Part shown: in pieces, positions 9,626-17,363 of the stretch | How the letters are laid out: every line of letters starts with the position of its first letter | How positions within the stretch are numbered: position 1 is the first letter of the stretch | Assembly: GCF_003628755.1 (NCBI RefSeq) | Contig: NZ_CP029256.1 | Location: 2,871,585-2,935,584, forward strand | DNA: 64,000 bases | Direction: 5' to 3' | Source of the DNA: Christensenella minuta | GTDB taxonomy: Bacteria > Bacillota > Clostridia > Christensenellales > Christensenellaceae | Program-made: the position numbers and the translations under genes | Notes under the pieces: generated by a model | What the model was told of the DNA's origin: nothing | The model's database searches: none | The model's input: the letters and a program-made list of their open reading frames with translations, nothing else

Positions 9626-11452
9626 ATGAGTAAAGACATATTTGTGTTTGCGGAACAACGCGACGGTAAATTACAAAATGTAAGTTATGAATTGATAGGA
9701 GAAGCTGCCTCCCTCGCGCAGGACTTGGGTCAAAAGGTCGTTGCGGTCCTGTTGGGAGATAAAGTAAAGCAATATGGCGACGAATTGATTAAGTTTGGCG
9801 CCGACGAGGTTATTGTAGTCGAGGCACCTATACTCAAGGAATATATGACGGAACCGTATGCGAAAGCCCTTACGGCGGTGATCAGAGACAGAAATCCTGA
9901 GATATTTCTAATCGGCGCAACGTCGATCGGACGTGATCTCGCACCCCGTATATCTGCCCGTATCAAAACGGGGTTGACAGCCGATTGCACAGCGCTTTGT
10001 ATTGATCCCGACACAAAGCTGTTGATGATGACGCGCCCGGCGTTCGGGGGAAACCTTATGGCGATAATACGCTGCAAAGATCATCGCCCCCAGATGGCGA
10101 CAGTGCGCCCAGGCGTGATGCAGCCTATGGAAAAGGACCTTTCCCGAACGGGAAAGGTGGAACGGTTTCAGGTCAAATTTGATGACAGGGATATCAACAT
10201 CGAAATTTTAGAAATTGTAAAAAAGACGAAAACCGCGGCCGACATAACCGCGGCAAAATGCCTGGTAAGCGGCGGACGCGGAATTGGAAATAAGGAATAT
10301 TTTGGCGAGCTCAGGGAGCTTGCGGAACTTCTGGATGGGGAAATATCTTCCTCTAGGGCGGCGGTGGATGCCGGCTGGATGGATAAAGAGCGGCAGGTTG
10401 GACAGACGGGAAAGACTGTCCGCCCGGAGCTTTATCTGGCATGTGGGATTTCGGGAGCAATACAGCATGTCGCCGGAATGGAAAATTCCAATACCGTGAT
10501 CGCAATTAACAAAAGCGAGACCGCTCCAATATTCGGCGTTTCTGATCTTGGGATTGTGGGAGATCTCCGCGCTATAATCCCCAGGCTGAAGGAAGCTGTG
10601 AAAAAAGCGAAAAACGAAGGAATGAGTTATACGGCTCCCGCTGCAGAGCAGCATATAGGCCTCGAAAATATTTTATATAATGTACAAAAAGAAATTGCCT
10701 ATCTGACAATAAACCGTCCGCGGCAGTTAAATGCACTCAATCAGAAAACGTTGCGAGAGATCGGGTCAGTTGCCGATAAATTGAAGGAAGACAAATTAGT
10801 GAAGGTGCTTATTATCCGCGGTGCGGGAGGCAGGGCGTTTGTTGCGGGCGCAGATATTTCAGAAATGCAGGAAATGACAGAAGAGGAAGGGCGGGAAATA
10901 TCTCGCTTGGCGCAAAGTGTTTTTACAAAAATAAAGGAGCTTCCACAGATTGTTATCGCAGCGATCAACGGCTTCGCGCTTGGCGGTGGAAACGAACTGG
11001 CGATGGCTTGCGACATCCGCATCGCAAGCTCGCGCTCAAAATTCGGTCAGCCCGAAGTGGGTCTCGGCTTAATTCCGGGCTTTACAGGCACACAGCGGCT
11101 GTCGCGCCTGTGCGGCAGTGGTGCGGCCAAACAGATGATATTTACTGCAGACAAATGGAGCGCAGAAGAAGCTTTAAGGGTTGGGCTTGTTGACGTAGTG
11201 GTTCCGCCCGAGGGCTTGATGCGTACCGCGCGCGATCTTGCGCTAAAAATAATGTCTAAAAGCATGAACGCTATAAAGCTTGCAAAGAAAGCGATAAATG
11301 AAGGCCTTCGGCTTGAGTTCAGACAGGGATTGTTAGTTGAAAATGAGTGCTGGGCAAAATGTTTCGCGGCGGATGGAGATGGTCATGAGGGGATGACGGC
11401 ATTTACGGAGAAACGCCCGGCCAATTTCGATCACCCACCGAGGAGGGCATGA
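9626..11452 (+). CDS. Fusion of electron transfer flavoprotein alpha subunit with enoyl-CoA hydratase (crotonase)
   Basis: Single reading frame of 608 residues that joins two enzymes normally encoded separately. Residues 1 to about 330 are a complete EtfA, with the C-terminal FAD-binding block GRGIGNKE, then VGQTGKTVRPELYLACGISGAIQH and a SDLGIVGDL ending. A linker of about 15 residues leads to a crotonase domain from about 346 to 608, with AGADISEM, E457 in GGGNELAMACD and E477 in FGQPEVGLGLIPGF, so both catalytic glutamates of hydratases are kept. EtfA usually ends near 320-340 residues and crotonases run about 260, so neither half is truncated. The fusion ties electron transfer from the dehydrogenase to hydration of the resulting enoyl-CoA. 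GGGGGCG precedes the start. Confidence 0.92.
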   Translation: MSKDIFVFAEQRDGKLQNVSYELIGEAASLAQDLGQKVVAVLLGDKVKQYGDELIKFGADEVIVVEAPILKEYMTEPYAKALTAVIRDRNPEIFLIGATSIGRDLAPRISARIKTGLTADCTALCIDPDTKLLMMTRPAFGGNLMAIIRCKDHRPQMATVRPGVMQPMEKDLSRTGKVERFQVKFDDRDINIEILEIVKKTKTAADITAAKCLVSGGRGIGNKEYFGELRELAELLDGEISSSRAAVDAGWMDKERQVGQTGKTVRPELYLACGISGAIQHVAGMENSNTVIAINKSETAPIFGVSDLGIVGDLRAIIPRLKEAVKKAKNEGMSYTAPAAEQHIGLENILYNVQKEIAYLTINRPRQLNALNQKTLREIGSVADKLKEDKLVKVLIIRGAGGRAFVAGADISEMQEMTEEEGREISRLAQSVFTKIKELPQIVIAAINGFALGGGNELAMACDIRIASSRSKFGQPEVGLGLIPGFTGTQRLSRLCGSGAAKQMIFTADKWSAEEALRVGLVDVVVPPEGLMRTARDLALKIMSKSMNAIKLAKKAINEGLRLEFRQGLLVENECWAKCFAADGDGHEGMTAFTEKRPANFDHPPRRA

Positions 11453-11478
11453 TGAACATATTGAGAGGAGAATAATCT

Positions 11479-12024
11479 ATGGAATATGTAAAATGCGTTA
11501 TAGAGCGACGCAGCATTCGCAAATTCAAATCGAAACCCATCAGCGAAAATATACTTGAGAATATTATTAAAGTAGCGTCTTATGCTCCCAGCTGGAAGAA
11601 TTCCCAGACGACACGTTATATCACCGTTTCAGACCAAAAACTGAAAAAGGAGATTGCGGAGAATTATGTGCTTGGCTTTGAATATAATAGAAAGACTATA
11701 TTGAATGCTCCGATGCTGGTAATTATTACTACAATTTCACCACGCTCGGGCTTCGAGAGAGACGGCTCACCTTCCACGAGCAAAAAAACCCATTGGGAGA
11801 GCTTCGATGCGGGAATTGCAACCCAGACGTTTTGCCTCGCTGCGTATGATGCGGGGCTGGGCACGGTAATTATGGGAATATTTGATGAGGATAAAGTAAT
11901 CAAGGCTGTAGGAGTGCCCGAAGGACAGAAGGTCTCTGCAATGGTTGCGCTCGGATATGCGGACGAAGAGCCAGCGATGCCCAAACGCAAAAGTGTAGGC
12001 GAATTGCTTATCCTCAGGAAATGA
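11479..12024 (+). CDS. Nitroreductase family protein
   Basis: FMN-dependent nitroreductase-fold oxidoreductase, 181 residues. The N-terminal ERRSIRKFKSKPISE, the ASYAPSWKNSQ stretch that lines the flavin site, and GLGTVIMGIFDEDKV with ALGYADEEP near the C-terminus are all family features. AGAGGAG lies seven bases before the start. It follows the EtfA-hydratase fusion by 26 bases and is likely co-transcribed with it. The natural electron acceptor is unknown; the family also includes ene-reductases and flavin-using dehydrogenases, so a role in the same pathway is possible but unproven. Confidence 0.88.
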   Translation: MEYVKCVIERRSIRKFKSKPISENILENIIKVASYAPSWKNSQTTRYITVSDQKLKKEIAENYVLGFEYNRKTILNAPMLVIITTISPRSGFERDGSPSTSKKTHWESFDAGIATQTFCLAAYDAGLGTVIMGIFDEDKVIKAVGVPEGQKVSAMVALGYADEEPAMPKRKSVGELLILRK

Positions 12025-12139
12025 AGTAAACGGCCGGAGATATCTCCTTATGGATATCTGTACTTTTTCTTTGTACCTATCCGGCTATAAGTCTGCCATT
12101 CGACAGGGAAATGAAGCAGAAGGCGATAGGAGAGTAATT

Positions 12140-12982
12140 ATGGAAAATGAGGTAATAAGGGAAACGGAAAAATTTGCGGTAGAAATCCGCATGCAGATAA
12201 TCCGCCAACTGTCAAAGCTGGGCTTTGGGCACGCGGGCGGCTGCCTTTCTGTGGCGGATGTGATCGCTTCCCTTTACGGGGGAATCATGGATGTGGACCC
12301 TAAGGATCCGCAGAAAAAGGAGCGGGACAGGCTGGTGGTCTCCAAGGGGCATGCGGGCCCGGCGCTTTACGCAGCGCTGGCCCTTAAGGGCTTTTTTCCG
12401 ATGGAATGGCTGGATACGCTCAACCGGGGCGGGACGCGCCTCCCGAGCCACTGCGATGGGAATAAGACGCCGGGGATCGACTGCACGACAGGGTCGCTCG
12501 GCCAGGGCCTATCCCTTGCGGCGGGTATGGCGTACGGGCTTAAGCTCGACAGCCTGTCAAATACGGTCTATGCAATCCTGGGGGACGGGGAATGCCAGGA
12601 AGGGCAAATTTGGGAGGCTGCGCTTGCCGCGCCGAAATTCGGGCTCGATAACCTTATCTGCTTTGTGGATTACAATAAGATTCAGCTGGACGGCGCGGTA
12701 GAGGAGGTCATGCCGCTCGAAAGCCTGTTCATGAAGTTCCGTTCCTTCGGCTGGCATACGCAGCAGGTGAACGGGAACGATCCGGCGTCGATTTTTGCGG
12801 CGGTGGAGCTTGCAAAGAAGGAAGCGGGCCGCCCGAGCGCGATATTGCTCGACACCGTAAAGGGATATGGATGCAGCGAAATCGCGGCGCTCGGCTGCCT
12901 GAGCCACCATATGGATATGCCGGAAGACCTTGCGCGGCGCTGCATGGCGGAGCTCGAGGAGCAAATGAAACAATATGAATAG
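12140..12982 (+). CDS. Transketolase, N-terminal (TPP-binding) subunit
   Basis: First half of a split transketolase, 280 residues. It carries the thiamine-diphosphate motif beginning GDG at residues 148-150 and ending at N179 (GDGECQEG...DYNK), plus conserved histidines in GHAGG and SKGHAG. The start at 12140 has AGGAGAG nine bases upstream; an ATG at 12050 adds 30 unlike residues. The second subunit begins ten bases after the stop. The base composition is visibly more GC-rich than the genes before it, which may mark an older chromosomal segment. With the transaldolase and epimerase upstream it supplies the carbon-shuffling part of a pentose or ketose route. Confidence 0.93.
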   Translation: MENEVIRETEKFAVEIRMQIIRQLSKLGFGHAGGCLSVADVIASLYGGIMDVDPKDPQKKERDRLVVSKGHAGPALYAALALKGFFPMEWLDTLNRGGTRLPSHCDGNKTPGIDCTTGSLGQGLSLAAGMAYGLKLDSLSNTVYAILGDGECQEGQIWEAALAAPKFGLDNLICFVDYNKIQLDGAVEEVMPLESLFMKFRSFGWHTQQVNGNDPASIFAAVELAKKEAGRPSAILLDTVKGYGCSEIAALGCLSHHMDMPEDLARRCMAELEEQMKQYE

Positions 12983-12992
12983 GAGAAGCGGT

Positions 12993-13958
12993 ATGAAAAT
13001 TGAATTTGCATTTCATAACGAGACGGAAGCCGCGCCGCTGAGCTCGGCCTATACGGATACCGTTGCGGAATTGATGGAGAGCGACGGGGATGTGGTGTCT
13101 CTTGACGCGGACCTGATGAAGGCGATCAAGATCGACCGGATACAGGAACGGTTCCCGGGGCGGGTGCTTAACGTGGGCATCCAGGAGGGGAATATGATCG
13201 GGATGGCGGCGGGCATGGCGCGCGTGGGGAAAAAGGTATATGCGCATACGTTTGCGCCGTTCATTACACGGCGGGTCTTTGACCAGATTTTCATTTCTTC
13301 GGCTTACGGAAGAAATCCGATCCGCCTTTATGGGAGCGATCCGGGAATCTGCGCGAAATTTAACGGCGGAACGCATACTGCGTTTGAAGATATCGCCATG
13401 ATGCGGACGATCCCGGACATCTGCCTGTTTGAAGTCACGGACAGCGCGATGTTCAAAAACCTGATGCGCGCCACCAGGGACGAAAACAGGATCATCTATT
13501 TCCGCGCTGACCGCGCGCCGGCCGTGAAGGTGTATGGTGATTCCAGCGAATTCGAGCCGGGGAAGGGCGTTGTATTGAAGGATGGCGGCGACGTGACGGT
13601 CATTGCCTGCGGGATCATGGTAAGCGAGGCGCTCGTTGCGGCGGAAAAGCTGGAGAAGGAAGGGATTTCCGCGGCGGTGATCGATATGTTCACCATCAAA
13701 CCGATCGACCGGGAGCTGATTGTGGAGTACGCTCAAAAAACAGGAGCGGTCGTAACGGCGGAAAACCATAATATAAACGGCGGCCTTGGGGACGCGGTGG
13801 CGTCCGTGCTTGCGGAAGAGGAGCCTGCCGTAATGCGCAAGCTGGCCGTGCGCGACGAATTCAGCGAGGTCGGCCCGATGGATTACCTGCGGGAACGCTT
13901 CCGTCTGAACGCGGCGGGCGTCATTGCGGCTGTGAAAGATGTGCTGGAGCACAAATAG
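12993..13958 (+). CDS. Transketolase, C-terminal (pyrimidine-binding) subunit
   Basis: Second half of the split transketolase, 321 residues, pairing with the product of 12,140-12,982. It contains the pyrimidine-binding region with the conserved glutamate in NVGIQEGNMIGMAAGMA, the TFAPFITRRVFDQI stretch and a C-terminal domain with FTIKPIDRELI and TAENHNINGGLGDAVA. AATAGGAGAAGC precedes the start at 12993; the in-frame ATG at 12975 lies inside the preceding gene. The next start codon, that of a truncated ROK kinase, lies four bases after the stop. Split transketolases of this kind are common in Firmicutes, including operons for unusual sugars. Confidence 0.93.
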   Translation: MKIEFAFHNETEAAPLSSAYTDTVAELMESDGDVVSLDADLMKAIKIDRIQERFPGRVLNVGIQEGNMIGMAAGMARVGKKVYAHTFAPFITRRVFDQIFISSAYGRNPIRLYGSDPGICAKFNGGTHTAFEDIAMMRTIPDICLFEVTDSAMFKNLMRATRDENRIIYFRADRAPAVKVYGDSSEFEPGKGVVLKDGGDVTVIACGIMVSEALVAAEKLEKEGISAAVIDMFTIKPIDRELIVEYAQKTGAVVTAENHNINGGLGDAVASVLAEEEPAVMRKLAVRDEFSEVGPMDYLRERFRLNAAGVIAAVKDVLEHK

Positions 13959-13962
13959 AAGG

Positions 13963-14082
13963 ATGAGAAGCGCAATTGGGATCGATATTGGCGGCACCAA
14001 CTTCCGGATCGGATGGGTGCGCGAAGACGGCGCCGTGCTTTGTTCGGACAAGAAGCCGAGCAAGGCTCTGGGCGAATTGTGA
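13963..14082 (+). pseudogene. Truncated ROK family sugar kinase (39 codons left)
   Basis: The reading frame starts MRSAIGIDIGGTNFRIGWV, which is the phosphate-binding N-terminus of ROK kinases, then stops with TGA after 39 codons; intact members have about 290-320. The DNA after the stop no longer encodes ROK sequence and within 140 bases meets a terminator and a decayed IS200-type element. The frame begins four bases after the transketolase stop, so it was probably the last gene of the cluster and the missing kinase would have phosphorylated the sugar. A deletion linked to the nearby insertion element is the simplest explanation. Confidence 0.8.
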
Positions 14083-14187
14083 TTTTTGCCCTAATGTAAA
14101 GAGTCGGTTTGAGCTGCATTAAAAATAGATAATTCAAAAAAGAGTCTCAATGGAAGGAGTATACTAAACTGGGCACAAAGATAATAG

Positions 14188-14215
14188 AAGGCGGCCCGGG
14201 CGGCTGCCTTTTTTT
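14188..14215 (+). terminator. Rho-independent terminator after the sugar cluster
   Basis: Stem AAGGCGGCC (14188-14196) pairs with GGCTGCCTT (14202-14210) with one G-U pair, followed by a run of T. It ends the long forward unit whose last relic is the ROK stump. Confidence 0.75.
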
Positions 14216-14220
14216 AAGAG

Positions 14221-14540
14221 AAAACCCCGCGCTATGCGTGGGGTTCCGTAAAGCTTATAGCTATGGTAAGAGAAACCCTCCGTTTGTTAAAATAAACTTG
14301 CGGCCTGACAACTGCAAGGAAACAAACAGAGGGTTTCAAAATGAATGATACAAAAAGCTTAGCACATACAAAATAGAACTGCAAATATCATATCGTATTT
14401 GCACCAAAGTATAGAAAAAAGTGTTTTCAAGTAACAAATATGCAAATGTCAGGCCCGACATGCGCCTGTTTAGGCACGGCTGGCATGCGAGGGCTTTGCC
14501 CGCATATGAGATACCCCCGGCATAGCCGGGGGATTTTTAT
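14221..14540 (+). mobile_element. Decayed IS200/IS605-type insertion element
   Basis: The hallmarks of an IS200 element are all here in about 320 bases. An end hairpin (AACCCCGCGC / GCGTGGGGTT) lies near 14223-14245. A 17-base inverted pair (14272-14288 with 14321-14337, one mismatch) sits just before the transposase start, the position of the RNA hairpin that hides the ribosome-binding site in IS200. A short transposase relic follows, then a right-end hairpin CCCCCGGC-ATA-GCCGGGGG at 14514-14532. Most of the coding region is gone, so the element could only move if a transposase were supplied elsewhere. Exact ends are estimates. Confidence 0.72.
14341..14430 (+). pseudogene. tnpA: IS200/IS605 transposase TnpA remnant
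   Basis: From ATG 14341 the frame reads MNDTKSLAHTK, then a TAG stop, then NCKYHIVFAPKYRKKVF. Intact IS200 transposases have a tryptophan at the stop position (TKWNCKYHIVFAPKYRRK), so TGG has mutated to TAG. After the KKVF motif the reading frame has no more TnpA similarity; the HUH histidines and the catalytic tyrosine, normally further along a protein of about 150 residues, are missing. Confidence 0.82.
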
Positions 14541-14596
14541 TGCGTTTTGTATAGGGGATGTCATATAATTAAAGAAAAAACGGGAAGGCGGTCGCT

Positions 14597-15181
14597 ATGG
14601 GGGCGCAGGAACAGATCAACGAATTGAAAAATGAATTCAGGGAGCTCTTGTTATCCACCCGGCGGGAGGGGATAGCGGACCTGCTCGCATGGCTGGAGGA
14701 GACGGATTTTTATTCCGCGCCTGCCAGCACATCCAAACACGGCGCGTACGAAGGCGGGCTTTTGAACCACAGCATGAACGTATATAAGCTACTTGCGAAT
14801 TTCAATAAAAATATTAAATGTGACCGTGAGGATTCCCTGGTTATCGCCAGCCTTTTGCACGATGTATGCAAGACAAATATGTATGTAAAAGGGATCAAGA
14901 ACGTCAAAACGCCGGGGAAACGCGAGTGGACGGAAAAAGAGGTCTATATGATCGAGGACGAGCTTCCCATCGGCCACGGAGAAAAATCTGTCTACCTGCT
15001 GATGAAGCATATTGACCTCACCGAGGAAGAGGCGATTGCGATCCGCTGGCATATGAGCGGCTACGATGACGCCGCCCGCAGTTATATTGGCGGCATTACA
15101 CAATCGAAGGCCTTTGAAAAATATCCGCTTGCGCCTGCCTTGGCGATCGCAGATATGTATGCCACGTACTTTGCAGACTGA
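14597..15181 (+). CDS. HD-domain hydrolase
   Basis: Cytoplasmic metal-dependent phosphohydrolase of the HD superfamily, 194 residues. The histidine in LLNHSMNVY near residue 57, the HD pair in ASLLHDVCK near 88-89 and later His residues in IGHGEKS and IRWHMSGYD fit the H...HD...H...D scheme. The architecture resembles the C-terminal half of YhaM-type exoribonucleases and stand-alone HD proteins often found in mobile or phage DNA. The start has GGGAAGGCGG upstream. It stands alone between the IS relic and a strong terminator. Substrate (nucleotide or other phosphoester) unknown. Confidence 0.82.
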   Translation: MGAQEQINELKNEFRELLLSTRREGIADLLAWLEETDFYSAPASTSKHGAYEGGLLNHSMNVYKLLANFNKNIKCDREDSLVIASLLHDVCKTNMYVKGIKNVKTPGKREWTEKEVYMIEDELPIGHGEKSVYLLMKHIDLTEEEAIAIRWHMSGYDDAARSYIGGITQSKAFEKYPLAPALAIADMYATYFAD

Positions 15182-15198
15182 ACCGGACGAAATTTTAA

Positions 15199-15231
15199 GA
15201 CAGGCGCTTCCCGCTGCGGGAAGCGCCTGTC
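15199..15231. terminator. Bidirectional terminator between convergent genes
   Basis: A perfect 15-bp stem, GACAGGCGCTTCCCG with CGGGAAGCGCCTGTC, and a three-base loop between the ends of the convergent HD and prepilin genes. The T-richness is modest on both sides. Confidence 0.8.
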
Positions 15232-15246
15232 TCTTCTGTATAAGAC

Positions 15247-16029
15247 TTATGATAACGGCTGCCAGCCGTTTTCATCCATCTCCTGCTTGATATCTTCCCA
15301 AGACTTGTTCATAACGCGGATCACGCTGCCGTTGTTTCCATGATACCACTTTCCGTTTTCCGGATTGAAAATCAGGTTGGCGCGCCAAAGATCGGAGGTG
15401 CTCGAGCCGTCGTTGGTATTGGCGTAAACCGTCACGTTTTTGGATGGGTTCCTGCCGCCGGCGCCGTTTGCGTCGATATACGGCTGAATGTAATAATTGC
15501 CGCTGATTCCATTTTGTTCCAGCATGGAAGAAGGGAACGCGGGCCATTTCCCGTCGTAAACGCTGCCTATCAGGTAGGAACGCAAGGTGTCGTTGTTCAG
15601 GTATTTGACAGCATTCCCGGTAGCTGCGGCGATCTCGGCATTCGTCATGCCTGTGAACTGGTACATATTCAAATAGGCCTCGCTCGCGACGTCGAGCGAG
15701 CTGTTGGGATCCTTATGGTAAGTACACATAATAATTGCATTGTCGGCGATCGAATATCCAATATAAGAGCCTCCGGCGGGGCAGGCCGGCGCCGCGGTGA
15801 AATATTTGCCGTCTTTGTTGCCGATCACATCTTTGATCGTGAGGGTCTCGTCAAGCGCACGCTGCGTTTTATAGGCGCGTATGATTTGGTGGATATTATT
15901 GTCGCATACTGTCTTTTGCGACGTACTGATATATCCGATTGCATTTGGAATCAGGATTGCCGCGAGAATTGCAAGGATCGCAATCACGATAATCAGTTCA
16001 ATTAGGGTAAAGCCGCGTTTTTTCCTCAT
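15247..16029 (-). CDS. Type IV prepilin-like protein with N-terminal methylation motif
   Basis: Reverse-strand protein of 260 residues. It begins MRKKRGFTLIELIIVIAILAILAAILIP: a short basic leader, the prepilin peptidase site G/FTLIE with the glutamate at +5, and one hydrophobic helix. The body is a soluble globular domain rich in Asn, Tyr and Gly with no close family I recognise; two cysteine pairs may form disulphides. Such proteins are pilins or pseudopilins exported to the cell surface. No prepilin peptidase, ATPase or platform protein lies in the window, so it would depend on machinery elsewhere. A good promoter lies upstream. Confidence 0.85.
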   Translation of the reverse strand: MRKKRGFTLIELIIVIAILAILAAILIPNAIGYISTSQKTVCDNNIHQIIRAYKTQRALDETLTIKDVIGNKDGKYFTAAPACPAGGSYIGYSIADNAIIMCTYHKDPNSSLDVASEAYLNMYQFTGMTNAEIAAATGNAVKYLNNDTLRSYLIGSVYDGKWPAFPSSMLEQNGISGNYYIQPYIDANGAGGRNPSKNVTVYANTNDGSSTSDLWRANLIFNPENGKWYHGNNGSVIRVMNKSWEDIKQEMDENGWQPLS

Positions 16030-16067
16030 AAAAATAATACCGGTTCATTCCAATATGTAATAAGCTT

Positions 16068-16096
16068 ATTATAGACTTTTTCCTGAAAGCTTTCAA
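16068..16096 (-). promoter_or_regulatory. Sigma-A-type promoter of the prepilin gene
   Basis: On the reverse strand TTGAAA (16096-16091) is followed after exactly 17 bases by TATAAT (16073-16068), about 40 bases upstream of the prepilin start. Confidence 0.75.
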
Positions 16097-16266
16097 CAGG
16101 ATTCAAAAAAACGCAAACATGTAGTACCTAACCCTATAAGAGATGAATAGAAATAATGAGACAATTTTCCATAGGGAAAGAAGGCTTATATATTCGTGAG
16201 CCAAGCGTATAGTTGTGGGGGCCGCTCCGGCAGTCTCCCAATATACAAAAATTGTGGGGAAAAGCA

Positions 16267-16656
16267 ATGGCAAGTGCCAGAAAAAGAGGAAACGGCTACG
16301 AGATCAAAGTGTACTGTGGCCTGCGTCCTGACGCATTGGGACGAATTGACAAATAAAGAACGTGCCTATCTGAACGAGGAACAGACTAGACTAGAGAGTT
16401 GGTCTGTCTGCTTGAAAGAGTTCCCGTTATATATAAGACGATAACCATATTGTTAATCCATACAGGTATGAGGCGTGGTGAGCTGATGGGATTGGAATGG
16501 AAAGACATAGATTTTGAAGCAAATACTATGAGGATTGTCCGCACATCACAGATTGCAAATGGAATCATCACAAAAGAACCAAAAACAAAATCCAGTATTC
16601 GGACGCTGACCTTTGGAAATACAGTCCACAAACTTTTAATGGAATACCGGTTATAG
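16267..16656 (+). pseudogene. Tyrosine integrase relic, module A
   Basis: The ATG at 16267 starts MASARKRGNGYEIKVYCG, the arm-type DNA-binding N-terminus of Tn916/Tn1549-like integrases, but stops after 29 codons at 16356. Further integrase-like residues (RAYLNEEQ) occur in another frame near 16360-16385. From about 16405 the first frame resumes with LLERVPVIYKTITILLIHTGMRRGELMGLEW, the start of the catalytic domain with its first arginine, and ends at a TAG where the sister copy has a tryptophan (16654-16656). The central core and the His/Arg/Tyr half are absent. Bases 16468-16654 closely match 19068-19254. Confidence 0.85.
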
Positions 16657-16860
16657 CAGAACAACTATATTTTCGATGGTAATGACATCAAACGATTACG
16701 AAAATGATTGGAAATCTACGATTGATGGAACAGAAGGCAAAATTTCAAATGGAAACTTTTGAAACAGCGATAATATTATGAAGCTCATATATGTTAAAAA
16801 GTCGTTTGCCGAACAGGTGGGCGAAAAAGTCTTGAAAAACTGTCTATGAGGCTGTAGCGT
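16468..16860 (+). repeat. Module A copy of a sequence repeated in module B
   Basis: Two blocks here are near-copies of DNA in module B. The first, 16468-16654, matches 19068-19254 (integrase). The second, from about 16660 to 16860, matches 20305-20515, that is the tail of the small gene at 20,231-20,425 and its 3' region, but with frame-destroying changes. About 1 kb present in module B between these blocks is missing here, so module A looks like a deleted and decayed paralogue. The short string TGTCTATGAGGCT or its variant recurs near 16841, 20011 and 20488. Confidence 0.75.
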
Positions 16861-16884
16861 TGCTATGGACTGCAAAAAAGGTGA

Positions 16885-17223
16885 TTACTTTGTAGAGTGT
16901 TTGAAAAGCAGGATTTCTTTTATGATTTTATGTACTGATTCCTGTTCGGATTTGTCCAAATCTAATAAAAGCTCAAAAACCTGCGCCGGAATTGTAGTTG
17001 TTGAATCTGTAGAAATATGTTCAAATAGTCTGCTAATGGGAATGTTAAGACCATCCGCAATTTTTTGTATGCTTTCTATAGAAGCGTTTTTCTGTCCCCG
17101 CTCCACCTGTCCGATATAGGTAGGGTGCAGTTTACAAAGGTCAGCCAGTTTTTCTTGACTGAATCCACATTCTTTACGATATTGTTTAATGCGTTTGCCG
17201 ACAGCTATTGCTATATTACTCAA
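16885..17223 (-). CDS. XRE-family transcriptional regulator, module A
   Basis: Reverse-strand protein of 112 residues. Its N-terminal helix-turn-helix (KRIKQYRKECGFSQEKLADLCKLHPTYIGQVERGQ, residues 10-45) is of the lambda-repressor-like XRE type, with a C-terminal helical tail that probably dimerises. The start is a TTG at 17223 with GAGGTGA six bases upstream; no ATG is placed better. It is divergent from the surface-protein gene at 17,364, and the 140 bases between carry that gene's promoter, so it probably represses both. The same arrangement is repeated with a different XRE protein at 20,509. Confidence 0.87.
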   Translation of the reverse strand: MSNIAIAVGKRIKQYRKECGFSQEKLADLCKLHPTYIGQVERGQKNASIESIQKIADGLNIPISRLFEHISTDSTTTIPAQVFELLLDLDKSEQESVHKIIKEILLFKHSTK

Positions 17224-17276
17224 AGTATCACCTCAAAAACATACTATCGGCTTTCTTATTGTTCAACAACAGACTA

Positions 17277-17305
17277 TTGACACTTATTCAATATTAAAAT
17301 ATACT
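17277..17305 (+). promoter_or_regulatory. Promoter of surface-protein gene A
   Basis: TTGACA (17277-17282) and TATACT (17300-17305) with a 17-base spacer, about 60 bases before the start at 17,364. It lies in the gap shared with the divergent XRE gene. The gap is full of ACTAT and TACTA strings that could serve as operator half-sites. Confidence 0.7.
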
Positions 17306-17363
17306 ATAAATATTAATTTTCAGTAAATAATACTAATAGTAGTCGAAATCACAAGGAGATTGC

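Noticed and set aside
3558-13958. Sulfoquinovose (sulfo-transaldolase or sulfo-transketolase) pathway
   Set aside because: Aldolase and split transketolase fit, but no sulfoquinovosidase, sulfolactaldehyde reductase or sulfoacetaldehyde enzyme is recognisable and the acyl-CoA genes do not belong; kept only as one possible substrate class.
12729-14063. Reverse-strand frame of 444 codons across the transketolase genes
   Set aside because: Arg/His/Pro-rich shadow; the sense strand encodes intact transketolase subunits with ribosome-binding sites.
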